Shown: positions 12,226-12,681 of the stretch, one piece after another | Layout: every line of letters begins with the position of its first letter | How positions within the stretch are numbered: the stretch's first letter is position 1 | Assembly: GCA_000437375.1 (NCBI GenBank) | Contig: FR898233.1 | Span: 38,019-50,699, forward strand | DNA from: Eubacterium sp. CAG:841 | GTDB lineage: Bacteria; Bacillota; Clostridia; Oscillospirales; CAG-272 | Reading direction: 5' to 3' | Length of the DNA stretch: 12,681 bases | Made by a program: the position numbers and the translations under genes | The notes under the pieces: generated by a model | Databases searched by the model: none | Told to the model about the DNA's origin: nothing | What the model saw: only the letters and a program-made list of their open reading frames with translations

Positions 12226-12253
12226 AGCGGCGTGACATTATCTGTCGCGCCGC
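12221..12253 (-). terminator. Rho-independent terminator of the small 12.2-12.4 kb transcription unit
   Basis: GCGGCGTGACA (12227-12237) pairs with TGTCGCGCCGC (12243-12253) around a 5-nt loop, an 11-bp stem with one G-U pair. On the minus strand it is followed by TTTTTATTG. It lies 26 bp beyond the stop of the 39-codon frame. Confidence 0.9.
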
Positions 12254-12278
12254 GCTATACTCGTTTCCTGCGGAAGCT

Positions 12279-12398
12279 TTATCTTTCCGTTTGAAAGAGG
12301 GTATGGCGGTGCAAGCGCACAGCGCCCTTCTGCGCAGAAGGAGCATTTGTGTACTTGAAAGAGGTATTTGTCGCATAAGAAGACGTTTTTATTGTCAT
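12279..12398 (-). CDS. Possible 39-residue small protein
   Basis: ATG at 12398 is preceded by AAGGAG (12414-12409) with a 10-nt gap and opens a 39-codon frame ending TAA (12279-12281). The product is Thr/Ser-rich and basic (starts MTIKTSSYATNTS, ends HTLFQTER), with no membrane segment and no family I recognise. All three minus-strand frames are open here. The alternative frame encoding KCSFCAEGRCAL has an attractive Cys cluster, but its only upstream start codon lies in the -10 region and cannot be in the transcript. The binding site and position just after the promoter favour this frame, but expression is uncertain. Confidence 0.35.
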   Translation of the reverse strand: MTIKTSSYATNTSFKYTNAPSAQKGAVRLHRHTLFQTER

Positions 12399-12429
12399 GG
12401 CTGTTTCGCTCCTTTTCAAAATTTTGTAA

Positions 12430-12458
12430 AGTATAGCACAAGAGAGTCCATTTGTCAA
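12430..12458 (-). promoter_or_regulatory. Consensus sigma-A promoter of the small transcription unit
   Basis: On the minus strand TTGACA (12458-12453), a 17-nt spacer and TATACT (12435-12430) predict a start near 12423. It is divergent from the plus-strand promoter at 12501-12529. Confidence 0.88.
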
Positions 12459-12500
12459 GAAAAAAATTGTGACCTTATTTTAAAATGATTTCGCGCGGTG

Positions 12501-12529
12501 TTGACTTGATGTAAAAAATATTGTATAAT
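12501..12529 (+). promoter_or_regulatory. sigma-A promoter of the gene leaving the window at the right
   Basis: TTGACT (12501-12506), a 17-nt spacer and TATAAT (12524-12529) predict a start near 12536, about 18-30 nt before the candidate start codons. Confidence 0.85.
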
Positions 12530-12553
12530 TAACAAAATATTATTTTGGGAAGT

Positions 12554-12681
12554 ATGCAAAAAAATATGGAAACAAAAAACAAATACGGCGCGAGAGAAAT
12601 AACTGCGGAAGAATCCGAGAGACAGAAGGAATGTGCGCGCAGAGTATATGAAAAGATAACTTCAGAACGCGACGGCGGCGA
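12554..12681 (+). CDS. N-terminal fragment of an unidentified protein, possibly MiaB
   Basis: From ATG at 12554, or an in-frame ATG at 12566, a frame of 42 codons runs to the window edge: a hydrophilic, charged start (METKNKYGAREITAEESER, then QKECARRVYEKITSERDGGG). There is no signal peptide. Clostridial MiaB proteins (tRNA methylthiotransferase) have a similar charged leader before their TYGCQQN core, but that core would lie outside, so this is only a suggestion. The binding site is poor: GGGAAG at 12547-12552 is too close to the first ATG and 13 nt from the second. Confidence 0.5.
   Translation, partial: MQKNMETKNKYGAREITAEESERQKECARRVYEKITSERDGG

Larger units (their letters stand above)
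12221..12423 (-). ncRNA. Candidate ~200-nt small transcript between its own promoter and terminator
   Basis: A consensus promoter (12430-12458) and an 11-bp terminator hairpin bound a unit of about 200 nt. Inside are further hairpins: CCTTCT-GCGC-AGAAGG within 12325-12345, and CGGAA/TTCCG around 12268-12290. The unit also contains a Shine-Dalgarno and a 39-codon frame, so it may be an mRNA for a small protein, a dual-function RNA or a regulatory RNA. It does not show SRP RNA, tmRNA, 6S or RNase P signatures that I recognise. Confidence 0.45.

Noticed and set aside
11606..12376. A longer 256-residue form of the GNAT protein starting at 12376
   Set aside because: The extra 67 codons run through a strong terminator hairpin (12221-12253) and lack a ribosome site. 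The ATG at 12175 has one and matches the family's N-terminus.
12221..12423. SRP RNA (ffs) for the ~200-nt unit beside the ffh operon
   Set aside because: The conserved apical GGAA-loop region with its AGCA/GGAAG flanks is not seen, and there is no long rod-like pairing between the ends.

Overview
The window looks like a chromosomal segment of a Gram-positive spore-forming lineage, most likely Clostridia (Oscillospiraceae/Ruminococcaceae-like). This rests on clear AGGAGG-type ribosome binding sites, sigma-A promoters with 17-bp spacers, a YlmC/YmxH-family gene, the Firmicutes order ylxM-ffh-rpsP-khpA, and a bacterial sn-glycerol-1-phosphate dehydrogenase (AraM/EgsA family). Every intact gene ends in TAA. 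The lineage assignment is inference; no rRNA, tRNA, CRISPR array or transposase gene was seen.

Layout. Positions 1-2010 (minus strand) hold a 3'-truncated glycerol-1-phosphate dehydrogenase gene and gap, a glycolytic GAPDH, each with its own promoter; gap also has a terminator. Positions 2084-2442 hold a small YlmC/YmxH PRC-barrel gene behind a sigma-E-like promoter. Positions 2449-4311 carry two lipoproteins: one YD-repeat-like on the minus strand and one with an Ig-like domain on the plus strand, the latter preceded by a duplicated Shine-Dalgarno-bearing element. Positions 4344-6262 form the rpsB-tsf operon (ribosomal protein S2 and EF-Ts) with a structured 5' leader.

Positions 6264-9262 are the accessory part. 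Two genes have nearly identical class III (prepilin) signal sequences but unrelated passengers. The first sits behind a strong promoter, a palindromic operator and a GC-rich structured leader. It would encode a large surface protein (prepilin helix, duplicated module, helical LTxxQV repeats, right-handed beta-helix), but it is broken by a frameshift exactly at the junction of an internal tandem duplication and again by an in-frame UGA. The second is an intact 217-residue pilin-like protein.

Positions 9266-11600 (minus strand) carry ylxM-ffh-rpsP-khpA, linking signal recognition particle and ribosome genes. The promoter overlaps a perfect inverted-repeat operator. Upstream lie a GNAT acetyltransferase (11606-12175), a compact promoter-to-terminator unit of about 200 nt that is either a small RNA or a 39-codon gene, and the start of a plus-strand gene that leaves the window.

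The most unusual content is the 6.3-8.5 kb pilin/adhesin locus, with its operator, structured leader, split duplicated gene and in-frame stop, followed by the ylxM operator and the 200-nt unit. Both conserved ribosomal operons (rpsB-tsf and ffh-rpsP-khpA) end at terminators on either side of the pilin-like island.
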